The notes under the pieces were generated by a model. That model saw only the letters and a list, made by a program, of their open reading frames with translations, did no database searches and was not told where the DNA came from. Positions 33,801-44,624 of a stretch of 64,000 nt of DNA are shown piece after piece. Source of the stretch: Humulus lupulus (lineage: Eukaryota; Streptophyta; Magnoliopsida; Rosales; Cannabaceae); contig NC_084802.1 in assembly GCF_963169125.1 (NCBI RefSeq), positions 32,022,107 to 32,086,106 of the forward strand, written 5' to 3'. The translations under genes and the position numbers were made by a program. Numbering within the stretch: the first letter of the stretch is position 1; every line of letters begins with the position of its first letter.

Positions 33801-34007
33801 TAATTAAACACTTATCTATTTATTAAAATAACACAGAAATTGTGTTATCGTTGACAGAATAATAACACATCTGTATAACAATGATAAAGTGTTATGTAAA
33901 GTACCCTGACCTACGATAACATAGTCGGTCATAACACATCAAAAAGTGTTATGGTATGTTTTGATAACACATTTTTGGTGTTAGTAAAAGCATTTTTTCT
34001 TGTAGTG
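33801..34007. repeat. Right subterminal repeats and terminus of CACTA C (part after element B)
   Basis: The array continues from 20810-21013 with GTGTTAT, ATAACAC and AAAAAGTGTTATG units, ending in TTTTTTCTTGTAGTG. TAATT at 33801-33805 duplicates 21009-21013 and marks B's insertion. Confidence 0.78.
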
Positions 34008-34010
34008 TCA

Positions 34011-34131
34011 CGTCCTTGAGCATGACTCTAGGCTCAGTCTCATGGTCTTGAGGACCAGGACCTTCTGATCTAACAGGCTCTCTAGAGGAACCTGGCTTCT
34101 TGGAGGCCGCATTGGTGTTCTTAGGCGCCAT
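34011..34131 (-). pseudogene. Gag N-terminus of element A
   Basis: ATG at 34129-34131, 33 bases inside the PBS, opens MAPKNTNAASKKPGSSREP and runs to MLKDV at the border of element C. Removing C and one TCA copy continues the frame into TPEVEQL at 14484, so this is the true start of A's gag. It is short, Lys/Ser/Pro-rich and cut by the insertion. Confidence 0.75.
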
Positions 34132-34163
34132 AATGCTACAGGGATCGTCTGTCTTTCTCTTCA

Positions 34164-34183
34164 GGCTCTCAATGAAAGCACCA
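34164..34183 (-). other. Primer-binding site of element A
   Basis: The minus strand reads TGGTGCTTTCATTGAGAGCC, three bases inside the 5' LTR. It begins with TGG, as expected for pairing with the CCA end of a tRNA. The identical 20-mer sits at the same place in element B. I have not assigned the tRNA. Confidence 0.8.
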
Positions 34184-34186
34184 AAA

Positions 34187-35019
34187 TGTTGACCGCGGTT
34201 TTGGCCAACGACGTGTAGACGTCAAAACGACAAAAAACCTTCAAGAAAATAAACGACATAGACAATTTTTATAGTGGTTCAGCCCCAATGTGTTGGTAAT
34301 AACCTAATCCACTTAGATTTATGATTATAGATCTACACTCAAGATCAGATGAACCTGAGTCAACTGAGTTTCTTCAGCGCAGATTAAAAGAATACAAGAG
34401 TTTCTTTCAAGATACAATTACTTTCTCCCTGGAAAATTGAAATCCGAACCCTTTTATGATGCCATGAGCCTTGTATTTATAGGCTTAGGATCGTACAGAT
34501 GATGTCCCCCATAATCAGGATATTTTGTTATTCTTCCTATATTCAATTAATAATAATATTCAAAATACAACAAAACACTATTTTTATGGGATAATCTGAG
34601 AGATTCCCGCACAAGTATGACCGATTCTTGTTGAAGTCGTTACTGGGATCTTTTGTGTAGCCTTGCTCTGTTTAGTCGGTCCACATCATACCGAAAACTG
34701 AAGGGCCAAAATTCCTCACTAATCGGCCAAACCTTCACTGGTCGGACAAGCACCTGACTGGGCGGACATGCACCTAACTGGGCAGACAAGCACCTGTCCG
34801 ATCGGCCAAGGATATGACTGGTCGGCCAAGGGCATTGACTGAGCGGACAAGTATGTGACTGGTCGGCCAAGGTCATGACTGGTCGGTCATGACACTAGAC
34901 TGGTCAGTCAAAAATCTTCACTGGTCTACCGGGTCACTCCTAAGTCAGATTACCCAGCCATTCCTTGCTATTTGTCACTTCCATTGCCACATCATCGTTT
35001 TCAAATTTTGGGGATAACA
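34187..35019 (-). repeat. 5' LTR of retrotransposon A
   Basis: This is the partner of 5224-6068 and carries the same CTGGTCGG array (about 34735-34930). On the plus strand it starts TGTTGACCGC and ends GGGATAACA. It is followed directly by CCACT, the copy of the target site that precedes the left LTR. Confidence 0.93.
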
Positions 35020-35024
35020 CCACT

Positions 35025-36246
35025 CAACATCCACAACCCCCAAAGCTTCCGTGTGTAGAGCCATTGACACAGAAGGTATTGTCAATCTCTCATAATGATT
35101 CGACATCTATGTCAAGCACTTTGACCTCTTTATTGAAGTTTGTATCACCATGGGATAATGACTACCACAAGAATCTTAATATCACATCGCATGTTTTTGG
35201 ATACAACACAATTGCTATGCTTTTCAAGGAAGACGTGACACAATTTTGCAACATGGACAAGATTGGGCAAACTCCAATGATATTTTATTTGAGTTATATA
35301 TTCATGTCTTTTATAATTTTAAGTTTAAATTATATGCAGGCCATTATATAATTAAATATGATTAATTTCTAGGTTGTTGGATGATATACTACATACCAAT
35401 GGGTTGGATCATTTGTATGCATTTCAGCATCCAGGTGAAGTTAGTGTAGGTCATGAGAATAAGCATGCTCAAGCACTTAAAGATCGATTCATTCAAATGG
35501 ACGAGAAGCAATTCCTTATTTGTCCTTGGAATAAAAAGTAAGTTTATATTGGGTTTTGAAATGTTAAGTTCATATAGTCATCTTCTAAATATTTGATTGT
35601 TTGTTTTCTAGTGAACATTGGATGTTATTGCTATTTCAACCTCCCTCACATTCAGTGGCGTTCTTGGATCCCATATTAACCTTCAGTTACGCATTGAGAT
35701 TAAAAATATAGTTAGGTTGTAAGTTTATATAAGTTTCATTCTTTAAAGTATATTATCTTTTTAATAGTACTTGTTTGCTAATTAAAATACTTTTATTATG
35801 TATAATGCTTTCACGCTATATGATACGAAAAAAGAAAAAAGAGTTGTAAGCCTAAAGTATTATAGTCCAAAGGTATGTAACATTCAACTTTATAAAACAT
35901 AATATTTAAATTATAAATATACTAACAAGTATATGTAATATACTTTTATATTTGTCTATGTTAATAGTGCCGACAACAACCAAAAACCACAGAGTGTGGT
36001 ATCTACTACATGAAGTATGCTAGGGATCTCATTTTACAACAAAAAACCAGAGCATATCTATCGAATAATGCAATAATTAAATGTGTTTACCTTTTAACTT
36101 TAATAAAGTTACATATATATATTTGACATGTAACTTATAAATTCAATTATTTGCAGTTCAATTCAGATTTACCGTATACTGACGCTGAACTTAATGAAGT
36201 TCAAGAGGAGTGGGCAAAATATATTCTACTACATCTCACTAAATAA
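35025..36246 (+). pseudogene. Ulp1/SENP-like cysteine protease end of the CACTA D gene, 3' part
   Basis: This is the continuation of the gene cut at 5223. Exons read QHPQPPKLPCVEPL near 35025, LLDDILHTNGLDHLYAF near 35373, EHWMLLLFQPPSHSVAFLDP at 35611-35672, and TTECGIYYMKYARDLI near 35990. The last exon ends WAKYILLHLTK with a stop at 36244-36246. The EHWMLLLF His-Trp, the following Asp, and the ECGIYYM Cys match the catalytic His, Asp and Cys of C48 (Ulp1) proteases. These proteases cleave SUMO-like conjugates; their role in CACTA transposition is not established. Introns show GT/AG ends (for example 35538 to 35611). The exon joins the 5' part in frame once the 29.8-kb insertion and one TSD copy are ignored. 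Confidence 0.82.
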
Positions 36247-36589
36247 TGATGGCATGCATGCTCAGTACCTATGTGAAGGGATTTACTCATTTTTGGAACT
36301 TTGTATTTCTTTTATTAGAAATTGTTAGAACTAAACAAATACAAAATCAATCTAACAAATTATAGGTTGAGTTCATTTAGCTTTTTGATGTGCATACTAA
36401 GCTAAATATTCATTTTATGACAAACTAGTTTTTTGGAACTTTACTAGATATCCATTTTATGACAAACTTTTTTGGAACTATATATTTCTTTTATTAGAAA
36501 GTGTTAGAACTAATCAAATATAAATTTAATGTTACCAATGTTAATTTAATTTAATTTTTTATGTGCATTCTTTTACTACAATTGTTGCG

Positions 36590-36887
36590 TTGATTTTGAA
36601 ACCAGGGGGCATTGACAACATATTTGCAATGTCCTCTGGTGTGGAAACTTTGTGACTGTTAAAAACTGTCACCATAGAGAGTCAATGACAACACCTAATA
36701 ACTGTCGGCGTTGCCAGCAACAGTGACACATAATAACTGTCAGCGTTGCCCGCAACAGCGACAATGTTTAACTGTCGATGTAGCTACCCCTACGCCGGCA
36801 TAGGCAAATACGACAGTCAGTCGACTGTCGTCATTGCTCAATAGCGACAGTTAAAAACTATCGGGAAAGCCTATTTTTGTAGTAGTG
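36590..36887 (+). repeat. Right subterminal repeats and terminus of CACTA D
   Basis: Direct and inverted copies of a roughly 20-bp unit built on ACTGTCG and GTTGCC..CAACAG lie between 36650 and 36870, followed by TTTTTGTAGTAGTG at the end. Subterminal arrays of this kind are where TNPA binds in characterised CACTA elements; binding here is inferred. The stretch 36247-36590 before it is AT-rich 3' noncoding DNA of the element with no gene. Confidence 0.8.
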
Positions 36888-38950
36888 AATATAATGACGC
36901 ACGTGAAAAGACTTGCCATTATACGAATTAGTTTATTACATCCTCGAGCAATGTTTGACGTTATAAAGTGTTACATTAAAATTGATATGTTTACTTTTCT
37001 TTAATTTTTCTTTTATGTTTTGAGAAAACTTGTATCATAAAAAAGCAAAAGCAATAAATTCTTTTGCTCTTTCTTTTTTCTCTACTCTCTCTCTCCCATG
37101 CACATTCTCTCCAAGGAGCGAAGCTAGAAATTTAAGTCAAGTGAGATAAATATAAAAGAAAATAAATAAAGTAGGGCATATAATATAAAATTAAACAATT
37201 AATTAATAAACAGAAAGAAATCCCTAACTATATATGATTATATGAGAAATAAAATTCAGGTAGGGCGACACTATTCTATCCCTTTCTCTCTTTTCTTTTT
37301 TCAAATCTGAAAAAAAAAATCCTTAGCAAAAAAAATTAAAAAAACAAAACCTCTCTTATTATCTCTTTGACTCTTTCTCTCTCAAACTCGTTAGAGGCTC
37401 ATTGTCGAAGGACGAGGGTGTAGGAGGTCAAAGGCAGAGGTCTAGGACAACTGGGTTTTGGGCAAAGGTTTGAGGTAGAGATCAAGCGGCGTTGGCCTTG
37501 AGGCTGTGGGCTATATTTTTTGGGTTGTGGTATATTGATTTGTTGTATTATTGTTGTGGGTGTATTTTTATGTGTTTGAAACTCATTTTGTAAGTATATT
37601 TTTCAGTATTTGTTGTGTCTCTAGGTATTGGTATTGGACGTTGAGCACTTTTGGGTATTGTGTTCTTGAACATTTTTTAGATTGTTTTAGGTATTGGTAT
37701 TGGGTATTAGTAATTATTTTATTTTATTTTTTGTTTTATTTGTTTACTGTGGGAAGTTGTGATGGTTTGGTTTTTTTTTTTCATAGTGCACATATGACAT
37801 TGAATTGCTCGATGTCATAATATTTATGAGTAGGATTGGCAATTTGTGTAAACATATCGTGTTCGTGTTAACATGTATATAATATGATACAATAAAACAA
37901 ACGATTCATAAACGGATCGTGAGACCCAGATATGAAATCATCACATTTAATACACAATTAAATGTGTTATATGACACAGACACAAAATTAACACAATTAT
38001 TCATAATCTTATAATACATAATCTAAATTCTACAAAACAAACACAACACATAGTTCAAGTGTTCATCAATAATTTTTCATAGAAAAAAAAGTGTTATTTT
38101 ATGATTTTTTTTTCCAAATTTATTTAGTGTAAAGTCAAAATATATTTTTAAATTAAATATTTACTTAAACAGGTTAGACAAGTTATAAGCTAGTTAAGCA
38201 GGTTGACACGAAAATGACATGTTTAATATAAGTATTAAATGAGTCGATATGAAAATTAAATGTGTTACGCAAACCTATCTATTTTGTATCGTTTTTTAGT
38301 CAAATCTTCTTGTCATGCCAAAAATTATCGATTATATTTATGACCTTCAGCACTGCTTCGATCGACGCTGAAACCCCTGTTATTATGTCATGGGTGACTA
38401 TCTTTTATAGGGGCAAAGCAAGCTGCTCGTCCCTATCTATAGTAGTGTAAATACATAATGATGTGTGGATTGTTGTCTTGGTCATCTTTTATTTGGATTC
38501 TTATTGTGTCCTACAAGATAAACTAATTAGTACTAGTTACATATTAGAATATTCTAAAAAGAATATTATTTGATTCAAATGTGTTAACCATATCGTATTA
38601 ATATATCTAATAAGCGCGCTCTAATTAAAGAGAACAATACATATATATGCGCAGAAGCCATGTATATAAAAATTCCAAATCCAATAAAAGCTTGAAAGGT
38701 GTCTCGAATCATTATAATATTTAACTATTATTTATGTGATTTATAGATTTTTCCCCTAATTTCTTTATAACAAGTATGTGATTATTCTGTCATTGTTCGC
38801 ACTAGTATATATTTATACTCGATTAATAAAGTCCTAAGGCTAGCTAAGATGCATGTATATATAATTTTTTTTTACCTTTAAATGGACTTTGGATAAAAAG
38901 CTAGCGAGAGATACACTAGCTAGCTAGTAGTTGAGGAGGATTCTAACGAG
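36888..38950. other. AT-rich intergenic DNA with traces of further DNA transposons
   Basis: No gene is seen. At 38435-38447 the sequence CTATCTATAGTAGTG resembles a CACTA right end (complement CACTACTATAGATAG), with ATCGACGCTGAAACC upstream, but I found no left end. Sequence at 37832-37960 (GGATTGGCAATTTGTGTAAA, ATATCGTGTTCGTGTTAACA) is of a kind often seen in short plant transposons; assignment is tentative. Confidence 0.4.
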
Positions 38951-40129
38951 TATACTTTGATTACTGTAAAGCTACAACAATGGTGATCCTATTCATTATC
39001 AATATTCTTTTCTTTATTACTAGGTTATATTAAGATCCTAATGCACATACACATACATCCTTTTGTTTTTATTTATTTATTTTAATTTGTTACTTATTAC
39101 CTATATATCGATGTCTATTTTGTACCTAAAAATATCTTTTGATGGTAGTTGTTTTATATTTTTATTTTATTAATTGATTAGGGATAAGCTAGCATTCTTA
39201 TTTGGTTGACATAAAAGCGCGTTATATATCTCTTCTATATAATAAGTGTGTAGATAATGAAAATTCTTGGTTTTAACAGTTTTTTTATTTTTTTAAAGTT
39301 AACTTTAACGGAATATTCTTATATTTAACAGAATATTCTTATATTTAACCGTAGTTTATAAACACTTAAACTTAAATAATTAAAATAGGATATTTTTTAG
39401 ATATTTTACAATGATAATTATTTATAAATAATAAATAATTAAACAAATTAAAATTGGATATTTTTGAGATATTTTACCATGATAATTATTTTAAAATAAT
39501 AAATAATTAAAAAATTAAAATATGATATTTTTGAGATATTTTACAATAATAATTATTTAAAAAATAATAAAATCATACTTTTTATAACTTAAATAAAATT
39601 TAATTAAACTTAAACTTAATTTAATAATATCATATTAAACATATAATATAATATACTGTGAATTAGCAACAAATTATTTTTTTAACAAACTAGCAATAAA
39701 CTTAAATTTAAAATCCACATATAATATTTAATATTACATTAAACATGTAATATATAATTTTTTGTTTTCACTCCCAAATTTAAAAATTAGAACAAACATA
39801 AACAAAAATAAATAAATTATTTAATTAAAATATGATATTTATTTCAAAATTTATATGACATTAATATAAATTTAATAAAAATAATTAATAAATTTTATAA
39901 ATAAAACTAAACAAACTACATATTCCATGTTGTTTGTATGTAGTATATATATATATATATATATATTATATGAGTGTCGGAATTTCTAATTCAATAAACT
40001 TTGAATATATATGTATATATATATATAATTAATGTGAAATAAGTTGTTTTTGCATATAATGCTCGGTATTGATTACATATATACAAATAATAAAAAAAAG
40101 CATTCGCCTAAAAAGGAGAGATGGTCTTA

Positions 40130-40170
<41 letters not shown>

Positions 40171-40700
40171 AATTCGTGGGTAGGAATTAATTTTAATCAC
40201 TATATATATTTAGTATTTTGTTACATTGATAAGTTTAAACTTTGTTTTTTTATAGATTATGGTGTATAATGTGGTTACATAGGGCCTCTCACAAATTTTT
40301 AGGAAATTCTGAATAATTTAGGATGCAGAAATCAGAATTCAAACAACTTATTGTATGTGTGTTTGTTTTGATATTTATACTCACGTGCAACAAGTTATTT
40401 TTATTTTGATTTCAGCATACCAAATTATCAATATAATTCTTAAAAAATTGTAGAATGTCACATGTAACTATGTACATTATTATACATTGGTCGTTATATG
40501 TAAAAAAAAATGGATTTGCAACTTATTATTCATGTACTGAAAATTTTAAAAGTATTTATAGGTAGTGATTATAATATCAATCACTATCAAAGTTGTATCC
40601 TGTATGTATGTAGTATAAATATATTAATTCAAGCATATATTTCTAAGAACTAAGTTGGATCCTGTATGTATGTATGTAGTATAAATATATTAATTGAAGT
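38951..40700. other. AT-rich intergenic DNA with microsatellites and a possible Helitron 5' end
   Basis: From 39229 the sequence TCTCTTCTATATAATAAGTG followed by TAGATAATGAAAATTCTTGG resembles the 5' end of common dicot Helitrons, preceded by A. I did not find the matching hairpin-CTRR 3' end. Three diverged copies of a roughly 72-base AT-rich unit (GATATTTTTGAGATATTTTA) lie at 39375-39570. (TA)n runs occur at 39945-39966 and 40136-40166. A roughly 60-base unit (CCTGTATGTATGTAGTATAA) is duplicated at 40592-40700. No gene is seen. Confidence 0.4.
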
Positions 40701-41189
40701 ATCTATATAGGTAGATAAGTGGTATATGATAAGAAGTATGAGATTCCATCTCAAAATTAATTAGTGATGAGTGGAGTAATCCACGCTTTTATGTATTATT
40801 GAATGCACATATATTTTTTTCTAACATCCCTCTCAAGATGGTGGTTATTTTTTGCTCACTAATCTTGGACGGCTCGATCACAAGTGGCTCTGGCTCACCA
40901 ATCTTGGATGGCTCGATCACAAGGGGCTCTTTCACTCTTTTTTTGGGTCACTATCCCCAAATCACAAGTGGCTCTCTTATAGCTTTCTTTTTAGACCGGT
41001 TTTGGATTTGGATCGAATACATACTCGTTGGAGTTTTCTTTGGCTCTTGATACCATGTTAAAATGTAAAAAGTGGTGCATAGTAAGAAGTATGAGGTTCT
41101 ATCTCAAAATCAATCAGTGATGAGTGGGGTAACCTATGCTTTTATGTATTATTGAATATAATTTCTATGTGGGATATTTTTCTCAAACA
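40701..41189 (-). mobile_element. TRIM-like miniature LTR retrotransposon
   Basis: Two direct repeats, about 40701-40825 and 41056-41189, share AGAAGTATGAG, TCTCAAAAT and GCTTTTATGTATTATTGAAT. On the minus strand the right copy starts TGTTTGAGAAAAATATCC and ends TTTTAACA. It is followed directly by TGGTATCAAGAGCCA (41041-41055), a tRNA-Met-like primer-binding site. A purine run TTGAGAGGGA precedes the left copy's TGTTAG. The 230-base interior codes nothing and holds two copies of a unit with AATCTTGGA(C/T)GGCTCGATCA. The outer end of the left repeat is degraded and I found no target duplication. Confidence 0.7.
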
Positions 41190-43700
41190 GAGAATAGTAT
41201 GTATATATAGTAGGTTCATGAAGTAGATTAGATCTAATAAGATCCTAGAGTTAATGTTAAATCACATATTATGCAAAGTTATACCTTGGTACAGTATTAT
41301 ATATACCCCTGGTTAGAAGTCATTATAACATATGTAGGATTTTATACGATTGAGTAGATTGATATTATTAAACATAGATCATGTAAACGCGCAGTATATA
41401 CATATTTTTTGTTCTAGAATTACTGCATATATAGCATCGAACTGATCAAACACTACACATAGATGTGCTAGTTTAAAAATTAATGCATGCATACCACTAT
41501 TCGAATTGAGCTATACACATATACACACACGTATGTATCATCTAATTTATTAAGTTTTCGAAAATGATGAGTACACGTACTATACCATGTATGATATATG
41601 AACTATTTACATATCAAGCATATATACCCTAGTTATATATATATATATATATAAATGTATGTATTTTCGATTCACACACACATATATAAAAGTATTCATC
41701 AAATTAATGCATGAAAATATAAAAGATAAGCTAATAATATTTCTACATGTAACAAGATTATTCAAATTACAATAGGTTATATATATACTCTCACAAAACA
41801 GATATTACTCTCACAAAACAGACACTAGACAGGCCTATGTATATGTATTACATAATAAATTAAGGACTTAATATATATCTTAATTATATATAATGTCAAT
41901 AAAACAAATATTTGAACAATCACATTCTACTGGAACTGGAAATAACAAAACTGCGCATGCGCTAATTATGTTTTTTGTCTATTGATCGATCCGTCAACAA
42001 ATTGGAAAATTAGGGTTTTGACCTAAATGATTATATATGATGTATATTTGTATGTGTGTATATATAATGCAGTGTGTAATAATGTACTATGGGTAAAAAG
42101 CAGGTTGGTTTATATATGTTGGACACTTAATCCTTAATGAAGCTATCATCAACGTTAGCTCATCTACTATAATACAAATCACAGTACACGAAATCATGTT
42201 AATACCAACATTTAGAATTTCCTATTAACTAATATTATCCATTAATTTATCTTGTTACACTAGCCAAGCCAGTTCCTTAATTAAGTCATCTACTTCATCA
42301 TTATATATAACCAATTTAGTTCCCAAAAACATCGTAGTATACAATGAAAACTTACACACACACACACACTACACAATATTATCAGTTTGTTTATTACCTA
42401 ATGTTTTGTTTTTCGTTTTAATTTTTGCAGAATATATGGATCGATAGCGTTGACTTTAATTTGGGATTTTAGTCTTCCAATTTGTAATTGTACGCTAGCT
42501 GTAGTATAGATATAATGACCATTCATAGAGCCAAGAAAGAGTTTTTTTTATTTAATTACCTTGATCTTATAGTAATTAATAAGATCAAGATTACCTCGAA
42601 ATGCAACATATATATATATATATACATAGAGATCTTATGATATATTTCAGACATGCATATATAATATTCCCATTAATAATTAACCAATACAATTTCATCT
42701 AGAAAAAAGAAAGAAATAAAAAAAAAAAAAAAAACCCAGCAGCTATAGCAAATTAAGTAAAGTACCAATAATATCTAAGTAGTGGAATATAATATCTCTC
42801 GTTAGGGAAGACATTTAAAAAAAAAAAAAACTATATATATATATATGTACTTAAAGATCTAATTGTACACTTCATAATCGAATTATTAATTATAGCAGCC
42901 CCTTGCGTATTATATATATAAATATAAATATAAATATATTCATGTATTTGTGTATATGTATAGTATGCTTTAATTTTCTAATGTAGGGAAGGCGGCTGGA
43001 GCAGAGTACCAATATTTTATGTTGTCTCCAAGAGTTTTAAAAACTTATTTCGGAGAAGAATTCCTATAAAGTTTAGTCAGCTTAGTTGTCCTTTACATTT
43101 TTATTTTATTTTATACATATTTTAAATTATAATGATCATACATATTACTAATTAAATTAATTAAGCCTGAGCTTATAATGTATGCAGCTAATACATATAT
43201 ATTTATACATGTCTCCTTTAATAATCATTAATTATTAGCAGACACATTATATAGTAAACAAAATTTTCAAGCCACGCCCTAATTTAAAGGAATCACACAT
43301 ACATAGAATATATTTTTGGAACATAACACAATTAATTCAATCTAAATCTATCTCTATTGAAGATTAATACATATAATATACTTAAGAAAAAGGTTAATCG
43401 TGAAGAAGAAAAAAATCTAATTAACTTGGATTAATTAAGAAGAAGTGACTTCCATCAAGATCATCGTGATCAACAAAGACTAAAGCATTTCTCAGAAACA
43501 ATTTTTAAAGTTACAAAAACAAACAAAATATAATTGGATGAAGAAGAGAAGAGAAGAGAAGAGAGATAGGAACTAATTTTACAAAGATTTGGGATATTAT
43601 ATATTAGTCTAACAGAGAAAGAGAGAGATTTATATATATAATTCCCTGACCTCAAATCTGCAGTTTGTAGAGACCTAATCCGGAAAACGCCGTCGTTTCC
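41190..43700. other. AT-rich intergenic DNA downstream of the AHL gene
   Basis: This stretch is made of (TA)n and (CA)n runs (for example 41635-41654, 42354-42367, 42609-42624, 42834-42846), A-runs at 42716-42735, and a GAAGA/GAGAA repeat at 43541-43570. No frame or transposon boundary could be supported. The last few hundred bases should include the 3' untranslated region of the AHL gene. Confidence 0.5.
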
Positions 43701-44624
43701 TCAATAAGGCTGCCGTCCGGAATTTGAGTTTCCGGTCCAACCGTCAGCCGGCAGTTGAGGCATGTTATTCATCGGTAGGTTGAAGAAAGGTAGGCCGGCC
43801 GCTGATGGGTCCGGAAAAGGGTTATTAGTCACTCCACTGGCACTGCCACCACCGCCACCACTTCCACCTCCTCCGCCGCCTCCGCTGGAGGACTGTGGTA
43901 CTTGCTGCTGCATCTGAAGTGGTACCTCCTCCTCTTCCAACGGCAATCTCTCGTAAGCCACGTTCGTGAAAGAGGAAGCTATCACAATGACCGGACCGGC
44001 TGCAATTAGGGCTCCAACAACATTCCCACCGACCACCTGACCTTGTCCACCGGCCAAGAATACGGTGAGGCTGGTGGCACCCGGTGGTGCAGGCGGAGGC
44101 AAGAACGATCCTGAAAGGGAAAGTATCTCGAACCTTCCGTGGAGGGTCACCACGGCTCCAGCTGCAGCGGGCTGCCGAAGCGTGACGTTGGTAACGGTGC
44201 CGCTTCCGCTGAGGACACAGATCCCACGCTGCCGCTTCCGGGCATAGGTGGCGACCGAGTCAAAGACGTCGCAGCCGCTTCCGACCTCCAAGATGTGGGC
44301 CCGGAGAGTGTTTGCGCTCTCCCTTGTGATGATCACCGGCGGCTTTGGCTTGTTCTTGGAGCCAGGTGGTCGGCCTCTGGGGCGGCGTGAGGCCATATCG
44401 CCGGAGTTTTGATGATGTCCCGATATGAGATCAAAGCCCCCACCCGAGTGGGGTCCGGAGTTGTTGTTGTCGTCGTCATCGTCGTCGTGATCGGCGTTGA
44501 AGTGACCGTTGCGGTTGATATCATGGTGGTGATTATCGGAATCCGGTGGGAATTGGAGGTGAAGTTCGGGTCGTTGAAGCTGCTGAGCAAAGCGAGAAGC
44601 TGAGCCTAAGTCTAAGCCAGCCAT
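43701..44624 (-). CDS. AHL: AT-hook motif nuclear-localized (AHL) protein, type-I, AHL23-like
   Basis: Intronless frame of 307 codons, ATG at 44622-44624 and TGA at 43701-43703. AHL proteins bind AT-rich DNA at nuclear matrix regions, form trimers through the PPC/DUF296 domain, and regulate growth, flowering and hormone genes. Visible: N-terminus [20 protein letters not shown], an Asp/Asn/His-rich stretch (residues 30-56), one type-I AT-hook [17 protein letters not shown] (80-96), then the PPC domain (about 97-228) with [34 protein letters not shown] and [14 protein letters not shown], and a Gly-rich linker (247-264). The C-terminus [13 protein letters not shown]...WTGNS is like Arabidopsis AHL23. 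One hook and lack of introns fit clade A. No break is seen; it is GC-richer than its surroundings. This is the one gene here that looks like a working host gene. Confidence 0.95.
   Translation of the reverse strand: MAGLDLGSASRFAQQLQRPELHLQFPPDSDNHHHDINRNGHFNADHDDDDDDNNNSGPHSGGGFDLISGHHQNSGDMASRRPRGRPPGSKNKPKPPVIITRESANTLRAHILEVGSGCDVFDSVATYARKRQRGICVLSGSGTVTNVTLRQPAAAGAVVTLHGRFEILSLSGSFLPPPAPPGATSLTVFLAGGQGQVVGGNVVGALIAAGPVIVIASSFTNVAYERLPLEEEEVPLQMQQQVPQSSSGGGGGGGSGGGGGSASGVTNNPFPDPSAAGLPFFNLPMNNMPQLPADGWTGNSNSGRQPY

Larger units (their letters stand above)
14488..34007. mobile_element. Non-autonomous CACTA element C carrying CYFIP/PIR121 gene pieces; contains element B
   Basis: The left end is CACTACACCAAATATCCC (14488) and the right end is GCATTTTTTCTTGTAGTG (to 34007, complement CACTACAAGAAAAAATGC). 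It is flanked by TCA at 14485-14487 and 34008-34010, the 3-bp duplication expected of CACTA elements. Without B it is about 6.7 kb. I find no transposase frame. It carries a GC-rich block near the left end, intron-like DNA, exons of a host CYFIP-like gene (18838-20131), and ATAACAC/GTGTTAT subterminal repeats near the right end, where B inserted. Confidence 0.88.
5224..35019 (-). mobile_element. Ty3-gypsy retrotransposon A (Tat-like), carrying nested C and B
   Basis: The element is bounded by two related LTRs (5224-6068 and 34187-35019) with a 5-bp target duplication CCACT at 5219-5223 and 35020-35024. Coding order on the minus strand from the right is PBS, gag start (34131), then the insertion of C, then gag remainder, RT, RNase H regions and integrase (14487 down to about 10858). 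An opposite-strand gene follows (6297-9898), then a polypurine tract and the 3' LTR. Without C and B it is about 10.3 kb. Gag is largely deleted, the protease is missing and pol has frameshifts and stops, so it cannot move itself. LTR differences counted by eye are about 50 in 830 positions. Confidence 0.93.
1..36887 (+). mobile_element. Outer CACTA/EnSpm transposon D, left end outside window, host of a 30-kb nested insertion
   Basis: Three coding blocks run in order on the plus strand: a TNP2 transposase (1-2341), a DUF4216-like block (about 2640-3250) and a TNPA/Ulp1-protease gene (3400-5223 and 35025-36246). The right terminus is CCTATTTTTGTAGTAGTG, ending at 36887, whose complement begins CACTACTACAAAAATAGG, a typical CACTA terminus. 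The last 300 bases carry many copies of an ACTGTCG motif as subterminal repeats. The 3-bp target duplication would be AAT at 36888-36890, but the left partner lies outside the window. Bases 5224-35024 are later insertions, so D itself contributes about 7 kb here. Several stop codons show that it is dead. Confidence 0.88.

Noticed and set aside
35025..36246. Host SUMO protease gene
   Set aside because: The exon continues in frame from the CACTA gene at 5223, lies within CACTA termini, and the domain order is that of CACTA second genes.
1..36887. Endogenous pararetrovirus instead of LTR elements
   Set aside because: Integrase with Asp-Asp-Glu, paired LTRs and 5-bp duplications are present; no movement or coat protein motif was seen.
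38400..38447. Full CACTA element ending at 38447
   Set aside because: Only one end-like sequence (TATAGTAGTG) is visible. No matching left terminus, target duplication or subterminal array could be found.
40069..40269. 66-codon frame with Tyr-Ile repeats
   Set aside because: Produced by a (TA)n microsatellite, with no support for coding.
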